From Paramacrobiotus richtersi (lineage: Eukaryota > Tardigrada > Eutardigrada > Parachela > Macrobiotidae): a DNA stretch of 40,522 nt. Below, in pieces: positions 21,246 through 31,955 of the stretch. The notes beneath the pieces were generated by a model that did no database searches, was not told the origin of the DNA, and saw only the letters and a list, made by a program, of their open reading frames with translations. The stretch lies in NCBI GenBank assembly GCA_034698045.1, contig JAQGAU010000109.1, positions 1 through 40,522 on the forward strand, given 5' to 3'. Each line of letters opens with the position of its first letter. Within the stretch, counting starts at the first letter, position 1. Made by a program: the position numbers and the translations under genes.

Positions 21246-21698
21246 ATATTTTTTACCCTTTGGCCATTGAAACTTTAGGCACCTACGGATCCGCTTTTAC
21301 CGAGCTAATCCAGTTCATAGGTCGAAAAATTTGGCACTTGACCGGGGAAACGAGCTTGACAGCGTTTCTTTAACATCGTCTTAGCTTAGCAGCGGTAAAG
21401 GCTAATGCGGCTGCTGTTCTAGCTACGCTCCCTGTACGTCCTAATTTGTTAGATAATGACCGCGGTTGTCTTTTTAATGTTTGAAACATCCCAGTTTGGT
21501 AATTTCCAGCGCCGGTTTTGATAATGAATAAACGGCGCCGGCTCTTGCCGAATAAAGAATTCGAAGGGTTTCCCGTGCAACTAACTCATCATCCAATAAA
21601 AAAGAATAAATAACCATTAATGGAACTTACAATTGTAAATGGAATTAGCAAGGATTGGTTCATAATCTCTCGGGACGTGGGCGGCGTGGTTGTGTCAA
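21246..21698. other. Spacer between the CGCGCG element and the receptor F flank
   Basis: No gene, no receptor remnant. The missing 3' half of receptor E is not found here. The F flank homology begins at about 21640-21700. Confidence 0.5.
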
Positions 21699-21728
21699 TC
21701 ACGCAAATTGAAACAATACACAGTCACA

Positions 21729-21774
21729 GGATAAGGTGTTAATTATAATTTACTTCTGCACGACTTCCGTTTCC
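21729..21774 (+). promoter_or_regulatory. Conserved TATA-type upstream block of receptor F
   Basis: GGTGTTAATTATAATTTAC then TTCTGCACGACTTCCGTTTCCG. Lies about 260-300 bp before the F start codon; matches E and G at the same relative place. Confidence 0.55.
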
Positions 21775-21962
21775 GCAGATCCGGCAGCCGGACTGCAATT
21801 GAGTGTAAATTATGTAATTGGATTTTGACTATAACATTCTGTGTTAACTTAGCCGATTACACACCCAACAAGACGAACGAAGCTTCTGATACACGGTGCC
21901 TGTGTGTGTGGACCAAGATCTACCAGTATATAGTACTTCTAAAATATTCGAACAGTTCGATA

Positions 21963-21980
21963 ATGCTCCTCGTCGAATAA
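21963..21980 (+). promoter_or_regulatory. Upstream ORF in leader of receptor F (MLLVE-stop)
   Basis: ATG CTC CTC GTC GAA TAA, 49 bp before the F start codon, embedded in a leader (TTCGATAATGCTCC...GAATAATCATATGTTTCAATATCGCGGA) shared with A, E and G. Whether it is translated is unknown. Confidence 0.45.
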
Positions 21981-22029
21981 TCATATGTTTCAATATCGCG
22001 GAGAAGATCCGGAGCTCTGAATTTCAGAT

Positions 22030-23714
22030 ATGAATGCCAGCCAGTTTGCATTTGACGTGTCCAACAATCGCTCATCAGATAACCACCAGGTTACATGGAA
22101 TTTTGCCGCAATAGGACGAGCGATCTTCGGCGCTTTCCAGATAGTTTTGAACATCGGAATGTTGTCGATGATTTTCCTCCAACGCAGTCTCCGGACGTCC
22201 TTTAGCGTTTACCTCATCGGTTTACTGTCTGCCAATATCTTCTACGCTGCGAGCCAGTATCCATTGGAAATCCTTCGTCTAATTTATTCTTATTGGTGGA
22301 TGTCTAAATCAGCATGTAGTTTTTACTTGTACCACCTCTGGGTCTTCGCTGCCGTGCCGATGAACCTGCACGTGCTAATTTCCATCAACCGCATCTGGGC
22401 CCTTGCGCTTCCCATCTCGTATCGCCAGGTACACAGCGCAAAAGTGTCGGTTTTATTGTGTTTTGGATGTGTGGTGTATGTTCATATCCTCTGCCTGCCG
22501 CTGTTGATTATGGACGAAGTGTTATATCGGATGCCATTGAAAGAGTCTGGGTGTTATTTGAACGATGCGAAGCAGAGTGCATATGCCAACGTGGTCAATA
22601 TGATGGGCTTCAATTTCGCCATTGGTGTCGTGCTGTGTTCTTACCCGTTCATTCTGCATAAACAATTAGAGAGGAGAAGAATCTGGAGTGTGAGTAGGGC
22701 AGCCGGGGCGCCGGTTGTCAGGAGTACTCCCACTGACAATCCTGTGCAACCGGTAAGATTATGAAGTACCATGAAAAGCGGCCGGCAGATACGTTTTTCG
22801 TGGACTCTGGATACCTGACAAGTGAATCACCCGAAAGCAAATATTCCCGAAAATAAGAGAATAGGCCTGACGTGTTATCATAAACATGCTGATCGCTGAG
22901 CAATTTTTTGTTTGGAGCTTTGTTATTGCTTTTTGAAATCGCTAAAAGTGACTAATTTGTAAGTATTTATTACTAAGTTGCGAGCGAGACTTTAGGAGGG
23001 AGCGAGCTGAACAGTTCTTTGTATTTAGGAAAAATTTTCGAGCGATCCGAGCTCGAAGACTATTACTTGTTTTTTACGTATCATTGTGGCAGATTGTCGA
23101 ATTTTCATCAAACACTATGGCTGTCGTTTTTACTTAGAAGTACGCAGGATGCGCGATCCAGTAACTGTTTGCAAGCTTTAATCCATTCACACTAAGCGGC
23201 ACACATCGAAAATATCAAGCCTGTACCGCACAGCCACGCATCGAACCCGCTCGGTCCCCTAGTTATAGTCACTTGCGTACCATGTATATAAGCCAAGAAG
23301 CCAGGCCTTTTAGGCCCCAATACTAAGCTTTACTGGTTTAGTACTCAGTCAGTGGTGACAAATAAATATTATGTTATCACTTATGTTATCATGTATATTA
23401 ACATATAAATTATGTTATCATTTATATTACAGTCAGGGAGCCAAGCTGGAAGCGTACCAAATAAAGGCCGCAATGAGCACTTTCGTCCATTTCTGCTCTT
23501 GACAATGCTGACGGCCAGCATTCTGGTATGCTGGGTACCGAGTCAAACCTACTGGACGATGGCGAGCTTCATGGACGTGACTGATTACGTGCTGCTGCTG
23601 AACATTGGCACGACACTGCGCTCACTACAGCCTATCATGGATCCACTTTTTTTTGCCATGTCCTTGAACAATTTTCGCGCAAGCTTTTCGAATGTGTGTA
23701 GAAAAGGTTGTTAG
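22030..23714 (+). CDS. Rhodopsin-like 7TM receptor, paralogue F
   Basis: Exons 22030-22752 and 23433-23714 (241 + 93 codons) give 334 aa; the 680-bp phase-0 intron is in the same place as in A and G. N-glycosylation sites are at NAS (N2) and NRS (N13). TM1 starts WNFAAIGR, TM3 starts with the conserved Cys (KSACSFYLY), the DRY site reads NRIWA, loop 2 has ESGC, TM6 has VCWVPSQTYW and TM7 has MDPLFFAMSL. The tail ends RKGC. No lesion is seen. A GTGAGT donor-like site occurs inside exon 1 (after RIWS) at the place where D has its GTAAGT. Pseudogene E and A are its nearest relatives. Confidence 0.9.
23371..23420 (+). repeat. ATGTTATCA short direct repeats next to the exon 2 acceptor of F
   Basis: ATGTTATCA occurs at 23371, 23383 and 23412, just before the TTATATTACAG acceptor. 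Receptor A has one related ATGTTATTA in the same place. Confidence 0.7.
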
Positions 23715-25244
23715 TCCATCATATTAGTTGCATCTGTGTTGGTCATCATCTGTAGAGTTGCATCTGAAAGTGCTCGTGCGCCTTTTCTAAACAAATATGA
23801 GCCATATGTCTCTAAAGTACTCTCTTAGCTACGATTGTGCCGCCCACTGCTGTATGTACTCTGTTGCCAGCTCGATCAGACCTTTCTCTGTAAGCTTTTC
23901 TAGCAAGTATTAAATATATATATAACGTCCATCTCTTCTTGTTGTGCAGTTCTGTTTGTAAGACTGTTGTTAATTTTCAATACCATCAGATTCTTTTTCG
24001 ATAATCTTTCGCCTGCCGAATGCAATGTAGTTGCTGTAAATCATCTGCTTAGTAAAGTTCCATTCAAAACTCTCCGCACGCGCGATTGCGCGCGATATAT
24101 AAATTAGCCCTGTCCGTGATCACCGGTGTTGATCACTGTTGCACAAATGGACGGAAAACTGGCAGCATGCGAAACTGTTCTACATAGGAAAAGCATTGAG
24201 AAACCGCAAAGTCTGTGTGCTTCTAATACTGCACGAACAAACGTCAGAGTCATAGCTTCGGTAGCAAAAAATGCGCTGTAATTTGTTCTATAAGTAATGC
24301 GAAAAACACAAAGCGTTTACTGATCCCAAGAACGAAGCGTTGGCCGTTCACCGGGGAAGCATGTTTTGGACACAGTAACGAGACGAGCCTGACGAGGTAT
24401 CATTCAGTAGGGCGGAAGCAACTTCGTCATTTTGAGCGCAGTTCTGCAGTTTTACTGCGCCCGCTGGCTCAACTTTTTACTTAAAGCATGAACGCGAAGT
24501 CATAGCGACGTCCTAACACTGCCGTCGACCAGCAGAGCACACTTCCGCCCCTCGAGTAGCCACTTCGACTCGCCACGGAACACAAATCGATTTTCGTCTT
24601 GGCAGAACTTGCTCTTCTATCGGTTCTCACTTCACACCACTGAAAGCTTGATCTCCTGGCTCCAACGTATTTCAAATTTACCGGCCCACCGTCAGCCAAA
24701 TTATTGATCTTGAGCACCAAAGGTCCCACCCGGAGCAACCGCAGAAATCGTTGAGTTAACATGGGTCAACAAATATCTAGTCGCTCGCATTTGAGGAAAT
24801 GAATCTGTGACAGTTACTGGAAATCGATCCGCGTATTACCGTCTTCCACGACTCCCGGAAGGTGCTAATGCCGGAAGATTCTTCTAGTTTGAAAGAATGA
24901 AATGACTGGGGCGAGCGAACCAATTTACCGGAGCAGTTTGAAACTCTTAGACAACGAAATGCATACGCGTGCAATGAAAATCCAATCAGGGTATGTAAAA
25001 TACCGCGACTGGAGTATGCTCCCTTAAATCTTAACTGGGCATATCATCTAGAAGGCGAACGTATAACTGAAATGAAAACTCTTTTAATGTATTCCTAATT
25101 CACTGTTCTGCCATGCGCTAAACCAAAGACCTGACCATGCAAGATAAGTTTATCCTAAACTAGTTCGTGTTTTAGTAATGCTTTTGTAACACCCAGTTTG
25201 AATGAGCCAGTTATATATGGATACTAGCGCTCCTTTCCGCCAGT
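23715..25244. other. 3' flank of receptor F and an orphan receptor-flank repeat
   Basis: 23715-24080 duplicates the 3' flank of A. 24081-24944 has no recognisable gene; the longest minus-strand frame (24481-24762) shows no domain. 24945-25090 is a copy of 18155-18310, normally found far upstream of minus-strand receptors, but there is no receptor next to it here. Confidence 0.55.
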
Positions 25245-26915
25245 TCAGTGGACGGACACAGTCGACATTTGAGCGAACCTTGCGTCCGCAGGTTTAGGGT
25301 TTTCCGCGTACGCCGGTGGTGCTCCCATTTCATCGCGCATGCGGTCGTAGTTTCCCACAACCATCGGTCGACTAAGAGTAATCCCGCCGGTCACCGTTGA
25401 CACGCCCACAGGCAGAGGCTTTCCACGTCGTCGCCGTGCGATAACTATGCAGATACCGACCGCTGCGCAGATTACGGCAAACGGTATACCCATGCTCAGT
25501 CCAACAAGAAGACCAACGCCGTCATCACCATGGTTTGTCGCTTCTTCTGTTAAAAAATTGTCGTGTTTATGAGAGAAACAAGTAACAGTCTTTAAATGTG
25601 GTAGAAATATGATTTTGATCTCTGTACTCGGTTCGCCGTTCATCAACGCTAAGCGGTTAAGTATTTGAACCAAGCTGCTAGCTGACGAATGTACCACACA
25701 GAAATCCGGCTTCGGATAATTCCGCGCGGTACGAATTCATTGGGATACTATGCTTTTGTATAGTTACTTTGATTGTTAATCCAGTTTTTTCTTTCTGGAT
25801 CACTTAGCCGAATGAGCGGTTCTACTGTACATACCCCCAGAATACACGCTACAATGCTGTCGTGATGAAGCCGCATTGGTGTCTGTATAGGTGGAGTACC
25901 GACTCGGACAGTTGCAGCGATCATTGGCACCATCCTTGTCGCATATGTAGTCGTTATTGACGTAGCCTTCTAAAGCAGTGCAGTACGTAGTCTGAGTTGA
26001 CGAAGTCTCTGCAGAATAAGCGCATTGTGTCAAACGTTTAAATATGAAACTAGAAGAATCTTCGTGTACTAAAACGTTTATCTTTGAATGAAAACGGTTA
26101 CCAGTTAGTACAAATGTGCAAGTTTTTGTTTTTTTGTTTTTGTTTTACACTTATTTGTTTATTCGGCATAAGCCCGCTTATGCAATGTGCAAGTTGACAG
26201 TCAGAGAAGAAGTTCTCCAGGTTAAGCAAGGTGAACAATTACCTCCCAAAACGACATAGTCCAGTATGGCTCCTGTCGAACCGAACCCAATGTTCGTGCT
26301 TCGTTCATACTGAATACTAGCGGCTGGCTGGCGGGAATACTGCGTTAGGACTTGAGCGACGGAGGCGGGATCAGAAAACGCAGTCTGGTGGAATGACAGG
26401 CTCTTGACAAGTTCCGGGCCTCCTGATTTAATCTCGTAAATTTGTATGCGATCCTCAACTGGTAAATCAAACTTTCTACAATTTTGAATTTACGAATAAT
26501 CATTAGGAAGCTCAGACTGCTCAGTTGTCAAAAGTGCAGTTGTAAACATTTCTGGGTTCTTACCGAATGTTGAAATACAGCGCGTATTTGTTAACTGACA
26601 AACCGCAGCCTGTATCAAGGGTAACGTTGACTACGCAATCATACGAAGGAATATTAAGGAACTGAACGGTTCGGCTCCATTATTCTGTGTTGGACACGGT
26701 ATCGTCACATTCCGCTTGCACTTCTGCTCGAGAATGACAGCTAAACACAGAAAAGAAATACACTCCTATCTTTATAAAACGACGGTAGCCTAGAATGCAC
26801 TTTTCTGATTCGGAATGTAATACGTACGAGATGCATACGGAGCCCTCCCGAGAGTCGATGGAAGGGAGAAAACGAGAGCGCACAAAAATGCAACCATGGG
26901 AAGTAGAAAACCCAT
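25245..26915 (-). CDS. CUB-domain type I membrane protein with PPxY tail
   Basis: Minus strand, five exons: 26915-26828 (signal peptide MGFLLPMVAFLCALVFSLPS), 26740-26564, 26475-26243, 26008-25835 and 25546-25245. All junctions are in phase except within exon 2. Exons 2-3 make a CUB-like domain (YDCVVNVTL, YFNIRKFDLPVEDRIQIYEI, NIGFGSTGAILDYVVL). Exon 4 is a Cys-rich module (six or so Cys). Exon 5 gives a TM helix (VGLLVGLSMGIPFAVICAAVG region), a stop-transfer RRRRGK, and a cytoplasmic tail with a PPAY motif that could bind WW domains (E3 ligase trafficking, by family knowledge). Exon 2 needs one extra base near 26660 to link CPTQNNGAEPF to FLNIPSYDC, or a 47-bp intron (GTGACG...TTCAG). The product would be about 308-324 aa. 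Role unknown; probably surface adhesion or sensing. Confidence 0.7.
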
Positions 26916-27619
26916 TCTAACGCCTTTAATGAACAGGGAAGCGATATTTACTGCGAAAGCGCGCAGTGTAGCACGCCGCTTTACTTGCCGATGTGCCGTA
27001 TCTTACCACACCGCTTTTTGGAACCGGGATAACATTGTCTACTGGTTTTCATTGTTCGCCATTGTTACAGCTGTCTACCGATTAATATTAGCAGTATGCT
27101 ATGTGTACGCTTCCGTTTCAGCACATTGGCCTTATCGGTTCAGATAACCAAACGTTTTATCGCTCAAATCGATGGTTCTGTATCTTCTGCGTGAATAAAA
27201 TGAAAGCACTAGCAAGTCAAGATCGTACACGTATGCGGGAACTGGCTTTTATTTTTTCTGTTGCTCTGTATTACATGACCTTCTCTGTACCTACCATGAG
27301 CATATTTCGATTATTTTATTTGCTACTCTAAGGATGTTTAATGTGGTCAATTAAAACAGCAGCACAAGCAATACGTGCAATCGTGGACTATAGTTCGTAT
27401 TTCTGTCGTTTGAGTATTACGTTAGGCGTAAGTCACGTAACGTTTGATACACGGGATGCGACATCTTCATTACGATTAACTTCCAGATGTGCTGAATACC
27501 GATAGGCGGATTTTGATTTTAGAACATCCAGTCCCGCGCCACCTGATTGTACAACGTTTTCTTTGTTTTTCGCGTTATCAGCGTCCGAACCTCTGCTTTT
27601 GCCGAATGAAACTTTGACT
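26916..27619. other. Intergenic spacer before the receptor G flank
   Basis: No gene or repeat recognised. Small open frames here have no domain or signal. The flank shared with receptor A begins near 27620. Confidence 0.5.
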
Positions 27620-27930
27620 AGAATGTTGAATTTTGAATGCGCCGGCATTGTTTTTCGGAGCCGTACCACACTAAAATCACATTCATGGTATAAAAACATA
27701 TTAACAATTTACCTCGTTCTGTACCCACATGCAAGCTGGTGAATCACGATCTGTCTAAAAGCCTTTCTGTGTAACTACTAAATCGTCATCCACAAGAGCA
27801 CAAATTATTAATGAACTTTGCATTTGTGATACGCATGCAATGTTGATTTATAATCTCTCTGGACGGGATCTGTCCATTCGCGACTGGTTGTATCTGTCAC
27901 GCAGAACGGGACTAATATGCGCCGTAACAC

Positions 27931-27977
27931 GATAAAAGTGCTAATTATATTTAACAGCTGCGCGACTTCCATTTGCG
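27931..27977 (+). promoter_or_regulatory. Conserved TATA-type upstream block of receptor G
   Basis: GATAAAAGTGCTAATTATATTTAAC then AGCTGCGCGACTTCCATTTGCG, aligned with the F and E blocks. It lies about 410-455 bp before the start codon. Confidence 0.55.
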
Positions 27978-28319
27978 AAAGTCTACATTAGATGGAGTTG
28001 TGTTTCAGCGATTGTATTTTGCAGGTTACGGGTAGGATAGCGTTTTTTTGCTAAATCTAACCTGCATTGCGGACGTTGTTGTCGCAGATGGCGTTCCACC
28101 TGCTTCTGAGCAAATCCTTCACCAAGAACAAGATGACCCGCAAGCTTAAATGTTCACACAGCTTGCTAAGCTATATTTATCGACGATTTATCTTGATTCA
28201 GGCGATTGTAAATTTACGCCTAACAAGTCCAGCGCAGATCAGGCTACACTGTATCTACAGTATTCTTGTTAATCGATATCTAAATAGTACTAAACATCAG
28301 TACTTGAAGACATTTGATA

Positions 28320-28337
28320 ATGCTCCGCGCTGAGTAA
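28320..28337 (+). promoter_or_regulatory. Upstream ORF in leader of receptor G (MLRAE-stop)
   Basis: ATG CTC CGC GCT GAG TAA, 49 bp before the receptor start codon, the same spacing as in F. Followed by TTTCAGTATCACGGA. Confidence 0.45.
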
Positions 28338-28386
28338 ATAACTGTTTCAGTATCACGGAAAAGATTGGTAACTGTAAATTACAAAC

Positions 28387-29891
28387 ATGAACGACAGCCA
28401 ATTCGCTTTTAACGTTTCTAATAATCGCTCATCAGATAGTGACGCTATTACATGGAATTTTGCCGCAGTGGGACGAACGATTTTCTGCATCGTCCAACTG
28501 ATTTTCAACATTGGAATGCTGTCGCTCATTTTCAAACAACGCGACCTCCGGACGTCGTTTAGCGTCTACATTGTCGGTCTGCTGGCCGCCAACATTTTTT
28601 ACGCTGCGGGCGAGTATCCGCTGGAAATCCTTCATCTAATCTATTCCCATTGGTGGATGTCGGAGTTGTCATGTAGTTTCTACTTGTACCAGATCTGGGT
28701 CTTTGTTGCCGTGCCAATGCACATGCACGTCTTAATTACCATCAATCGCATCTGGGCCCTCGCGTTCCCCATCTCGTATCGCCGGATACACTGTACAAAG
28801 GTGTCGGTGTTGCTGTGTATTGGGAGTGTGGTGTATGTTCATATTCTCTGCCTGCCAATGTTGATTGTAGACGAAGTTTCGTATCGGCTGCCATTACACG
28901 ACACAGGGTGCAATTTGAATGATGTGCAGCAGAATGCGTATGCAAATGTGGTCAACATGGCGGCCTTCAATTTACCGATTGTTGTCGTCATGTGTTCTTA
29001 CCCGTTTATCCTGTATAAACATCTGGAGAGGAGAAGAGTTTGGAGTATGAATAAAACAGGTGGGACACCGGTTGACCGGACTGTTCTCGATGGAAACGCA
29101 GCTCATCTGGTAAGCTTGAGATGTACCATAAGCAGCGACTGTTACGCGCATTTTCACAGACTGTGGAAGACGGACATGGCGATTTTGGTTGATTGTTTAC
29201 TTTTTCAACTAACAGCTCTTAAGCGATTTAAACGCATTAGTGCCGAGAAGAGCAAGCTTTCTTCGCCAACGAAAGCATTACAGAATCACAAATCAGTCTG
29301 GAAATCATCGCTTTGCGGCTGTTTAGCATAATGTTGTTTTTAGTGATCATCTCCTTTATTATTTCAGTAACTGGCTCTTCGCAAAAAGCCGCACCTGATA
29401 TGACGAAACGTTAATTATTAATAATTTAAACGAAATTTAATGTATGAAGCTTAGGTAGTCTGCACGACACATTAAACACTTCGTGTGTTGTTGAATACGA
29501 GCGTGTCTTTAGTCGAGCAGGCTTCTTACTCGGAGTCGCTAGGCGAACCAATCAGCCCGGTCACGCCTAGGGACGACTACAGTAACTAGAGACTCTGTTG
29601 CAGGTGCAGTCAGGAAGCCGAACTGGAAGCGTACCGAATAAAGGCCACAGTGAGCACGTTCGTCCGTTCCTGGTGTTGACAATGTTGACGTGCAGCGTAC
29701 TGGTGTGCTGGATACCGGATCAAATCTACTGGACGATGGCAAACTTCATGGACGTGACTGATTATTTGTTGTTACATAACACCGGCATGATACTGTATGC
29801 ACTACAGGCTGTCTTGGATCCCGTTCTGTTTGCCATGTCCTTGAGCAGCTTTCGAGCAAGCTTTTCAAATATGTGGAGAAAATATTGTTAG
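28387..29891 (+). CDS. Rhodopsin-like 7TM receptor, paralogue G
   Basis: Exons 28387-29109 and 29610-29891 (241 + 93 codons) give 334 aa; the 500-bp intron is phase 0 at the same place as in A and F. The acceptor may be the CAG at 29603 (adding Val-Gln) or at 29609. N-glycosylation sites at N2, N9 and N13. TM1 begins WNFAAVGR, TM3 has the conserved Cys (LSCSFYLYQIWVF), the DRY site is NRIWALAFPISYR, loop 2 has DTGC, TM6 VCWIPDQIYW, TM7 LDPVLFAMSL; the tail ends WRKYC. No lesion. The intron stays open for 74 codons past the donor, so retention would make a 314-aa five-TM form. The pogo-like element 2 is inserted about 110 bp after the stop. Confidence 0.9.
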
Positions 29892-30003
29892 TCCATTAGT
29901 TGCATGTATAATGTCACGTATAAAATTGCCTGTAACAGTGCTCGTGCTCCTCGTCTGAACCAGCGACCCTGTCTTCGAAGCTTTCTACCTGCAATTGGAA
30001 GTA

Positions 30004-30093
30004 CTGTATCTCCGAGAAACCAAGGGCAGGCTTTTCCACCCAGGCAGCATGCTCGTACCACGGGGGCACAGCTACGTTCAAAATCGTTCACGG
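30004..30093 (+). repeat. Left terminal inverted repeat of element 2
   Basis: Pairs with 31864-31953 almost perfectly. Inner end (CAGCTACGTTCAAAATCG TTCACGG) resembles the inner end of the element 1 TIR, although the outer 60 bp differ. Confidence 0.93.
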
Positions 30094-30270
30094 TCTAGCG
30101 TGATGCCGTTATTGTACAGTTCATACTACTAAATTTTTATATCTCCCACCAACTGTAACTTTCCAACACTCATAAAAATCACTTTTACAAACGCAAAAAA
30201 ATTACAACAAGTAACAAATTAACATTAAATCTGTGAACTTAAATTAATCTCGCATGATATCCCAAAGTTT

Positions 30271-31755
30271 TTACTGATCTCCCTCAACATCAGAAAATGA
30301 CTCATCAAAATCCCAGCTGGTTTCGAGTCGACTAGATTCATTGGCTTCCATTTCGAGTGGTGGGGGCACGTTTTCGGATGATTCTTTATCCAGGACAGCA
30401 CGTTCGACAATCTGCGCAGCAACGAAAGAATTTTGGATAATCTGCGGAGTAACTTTTTGCCATGAGGCAGATATAAAATTCAGGATATCCTGGCGATTAG
30501 GCTTTACCAGGTAACCAGACTTCGTCGTCTCACGATGTTCTCGTCTCCATACGTGGTATTCGTCCTGATAGTAGACTTTGAACGGTCGATTTATACCTAC
30601 ATCCAAGGGCTGATAAAAACCTGTCATTGCCACTGGAACGAAGATCTGTCGAACATTTCGCTCTTTCAAGAGTTCCGCGCAGGAGAACATTTTATGGACG
30701 GTGAATTGGTCGCGAATTAGTACCTTTGGCTCCTCGTCCATTTCGAAGGTCTCCACGATCCACGTGTGGTCTAAAACCTCGTTCCACCACGAAGATCTTG
30801 AACTCATCACTTTCACATTAGTAGGAAGTTTTAGCTTGTTCATTATTCGGTTGGAAAGGACACCAGTCTTCGGATTTCCCTTGAACACGACAACGGCTGG
30901 CAGTTTTTCTCCACTTGCTGACACTGCTAGGCTTACAGTGAACCCGTCTTTTTCTCCTGGCGCGTCGACAATGTTTACTTGTTTGACTCCTTTGACGTCA
31001 ATCGTCTTTTTCTTGGACGGAACGAATTTTAAGTTCGTTTGGTCGAAATTGTAAATGTTCTTCATCGGAGTGTGCAGGATATCCACGACTTCAACGAGCT
31101 CTTCAAAAAAGTGCTGGTTTTCTTCCTGTTAAATTTAAACAAGCCTGAATTGAACGTTGTACGAAACTATTTCATTTTTTATCAGTTGAATTTTACTAAT
31201 AACAATACAGTTTTTTTCAACCTGAATAGCCTGCTTAATTACCAGGTCCTTTTCAGTGAATTTTTCTTTCCTGGACGCATGTGTGGCTGTTCGATAGGAT
31301 AACCTTTTTCTCTCCTTAAAAGTATAAATCCAGTCATTCGAAGCTTTGAAATCTTTTTCTCCAGTTTCCAGTGAAATTTCGAGTGCTTTTGATTTCAAGT
31401 CTTTGTCGTTCAGAGGATATCCTTTCGCTCTCTCTTCCAGTACCCATTGGTGAAGTCTATTTTCAATCTCGGCATACACTGGACAACGTTTTTTCCTCGG
31501 TGTAATAGCGCCATCGTTTCTAAATCAACATCCGCACATTAGCATTGAAACATAAGGGAAAAAACAATAGAACTTAAACGAATGACAAATCAAAATGTAG
31601 ACATTTTACACTTACTGAACCCATCGTTGGAGACTGCTGCGCGGTATGCCATTCTTCAACGCGAATTCTTTCTGGGATATCCCGCTGACACGGTACTGAT
31701 CGAGGTACTTTCGGATTTCCCAGTCTTTGTAAAGTTTTCGCTTGGAAGATTCCAT
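30271..31755 (-). CDS. pogo/Tigger-like transposase, intact (430 aa)
   Basis: Minus-strand exons 31755-31616, 31519-31222 and 31125-30271 join in phase (140+298+855 nt). The start MESSKRKLYKDWEIRKY matches the start of element 1; an upstream in-frame extension is rejected because it runs back through the TIR. Order: psq-type helix-turn-helix (~8-47, with Trp45 present), CENP-B-like DNA-binding region with basic patch TPRKKR and RKEKFTEKD (~50-140), DDE catalytic domain with Asp174 (NFDQTN), Asp285 (LIRDQFTVHK) and Asp321 (YQPLDVGINRPFK), a DD35D spacing. The acidic C-terminus (FDESFSDVEGDQ) is shared with element 1. Nuclear DNA-cutting and joining enzyme acting on the flanking TIRs; element 1 ends may be recognised too, given the shared inner TIR motif. 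Confidence 0.93.
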
Positions 31756-31863
31756 ATCGATGTAAAAAATATAATTTACAACAATTATATCGGCATCAAT
31801 GGTTTCGTGACGGCAAAGGTGACATTTCATAAGCAATAACCGAATTAAAAAAATGACCAAAGG

Positions 31864-31953
31864 CCATGAACGCCTTTGAACGTAGCTGTGCCCCCGTGGT
31901 ACGAGCATGCTGCCTGGGTGGAAAAGCCTGCCCTTGGTTTCTCGGAGATACAG
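31864..31953 (-). repeat. Right terminal inverted repeat of element 2
   Basis: Inverted copy of 30004-30093, then TA at 31954-31955. Confidence 0.93.
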
Positions 31954-31955
31954 TA

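Larger units (their letters stand above)
27620..28386 (+). repeat. Duplicated 5' flank of receptor G
   Basis: Colinear with 6770-7326 upstream of A and, in its inner part, with the flanks of E and F. Contains the TATA-type block (27931-27977), the PASEQILHQEQDD open stretch (about 28087-28140) and the leader with uORF (28320-28337). Confidence 0.7.
30004..31953 (-). mobile_element. pogo/Tigger-like DNA transposon (element 2), 1950 bp, intact
   Basis: Bounded by TA (30002-30003 and 31954-31955). The ~90-bp terminal inverted repeats start CTGTATCTCCGAGAAACC and differ at only a few inner positions, implying recent insertion. It contains a complete three-exon transposase on the minus strand with no stop or frameshift. 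It is inserted in the 3' flank of receptor G. Confidence 0.93.

Noticed and set aside
24481-24762. 93-codon minus-strand frame downstream of receptor F
   Set aside because: No domain, signal or splice partners; not repeated in the window.
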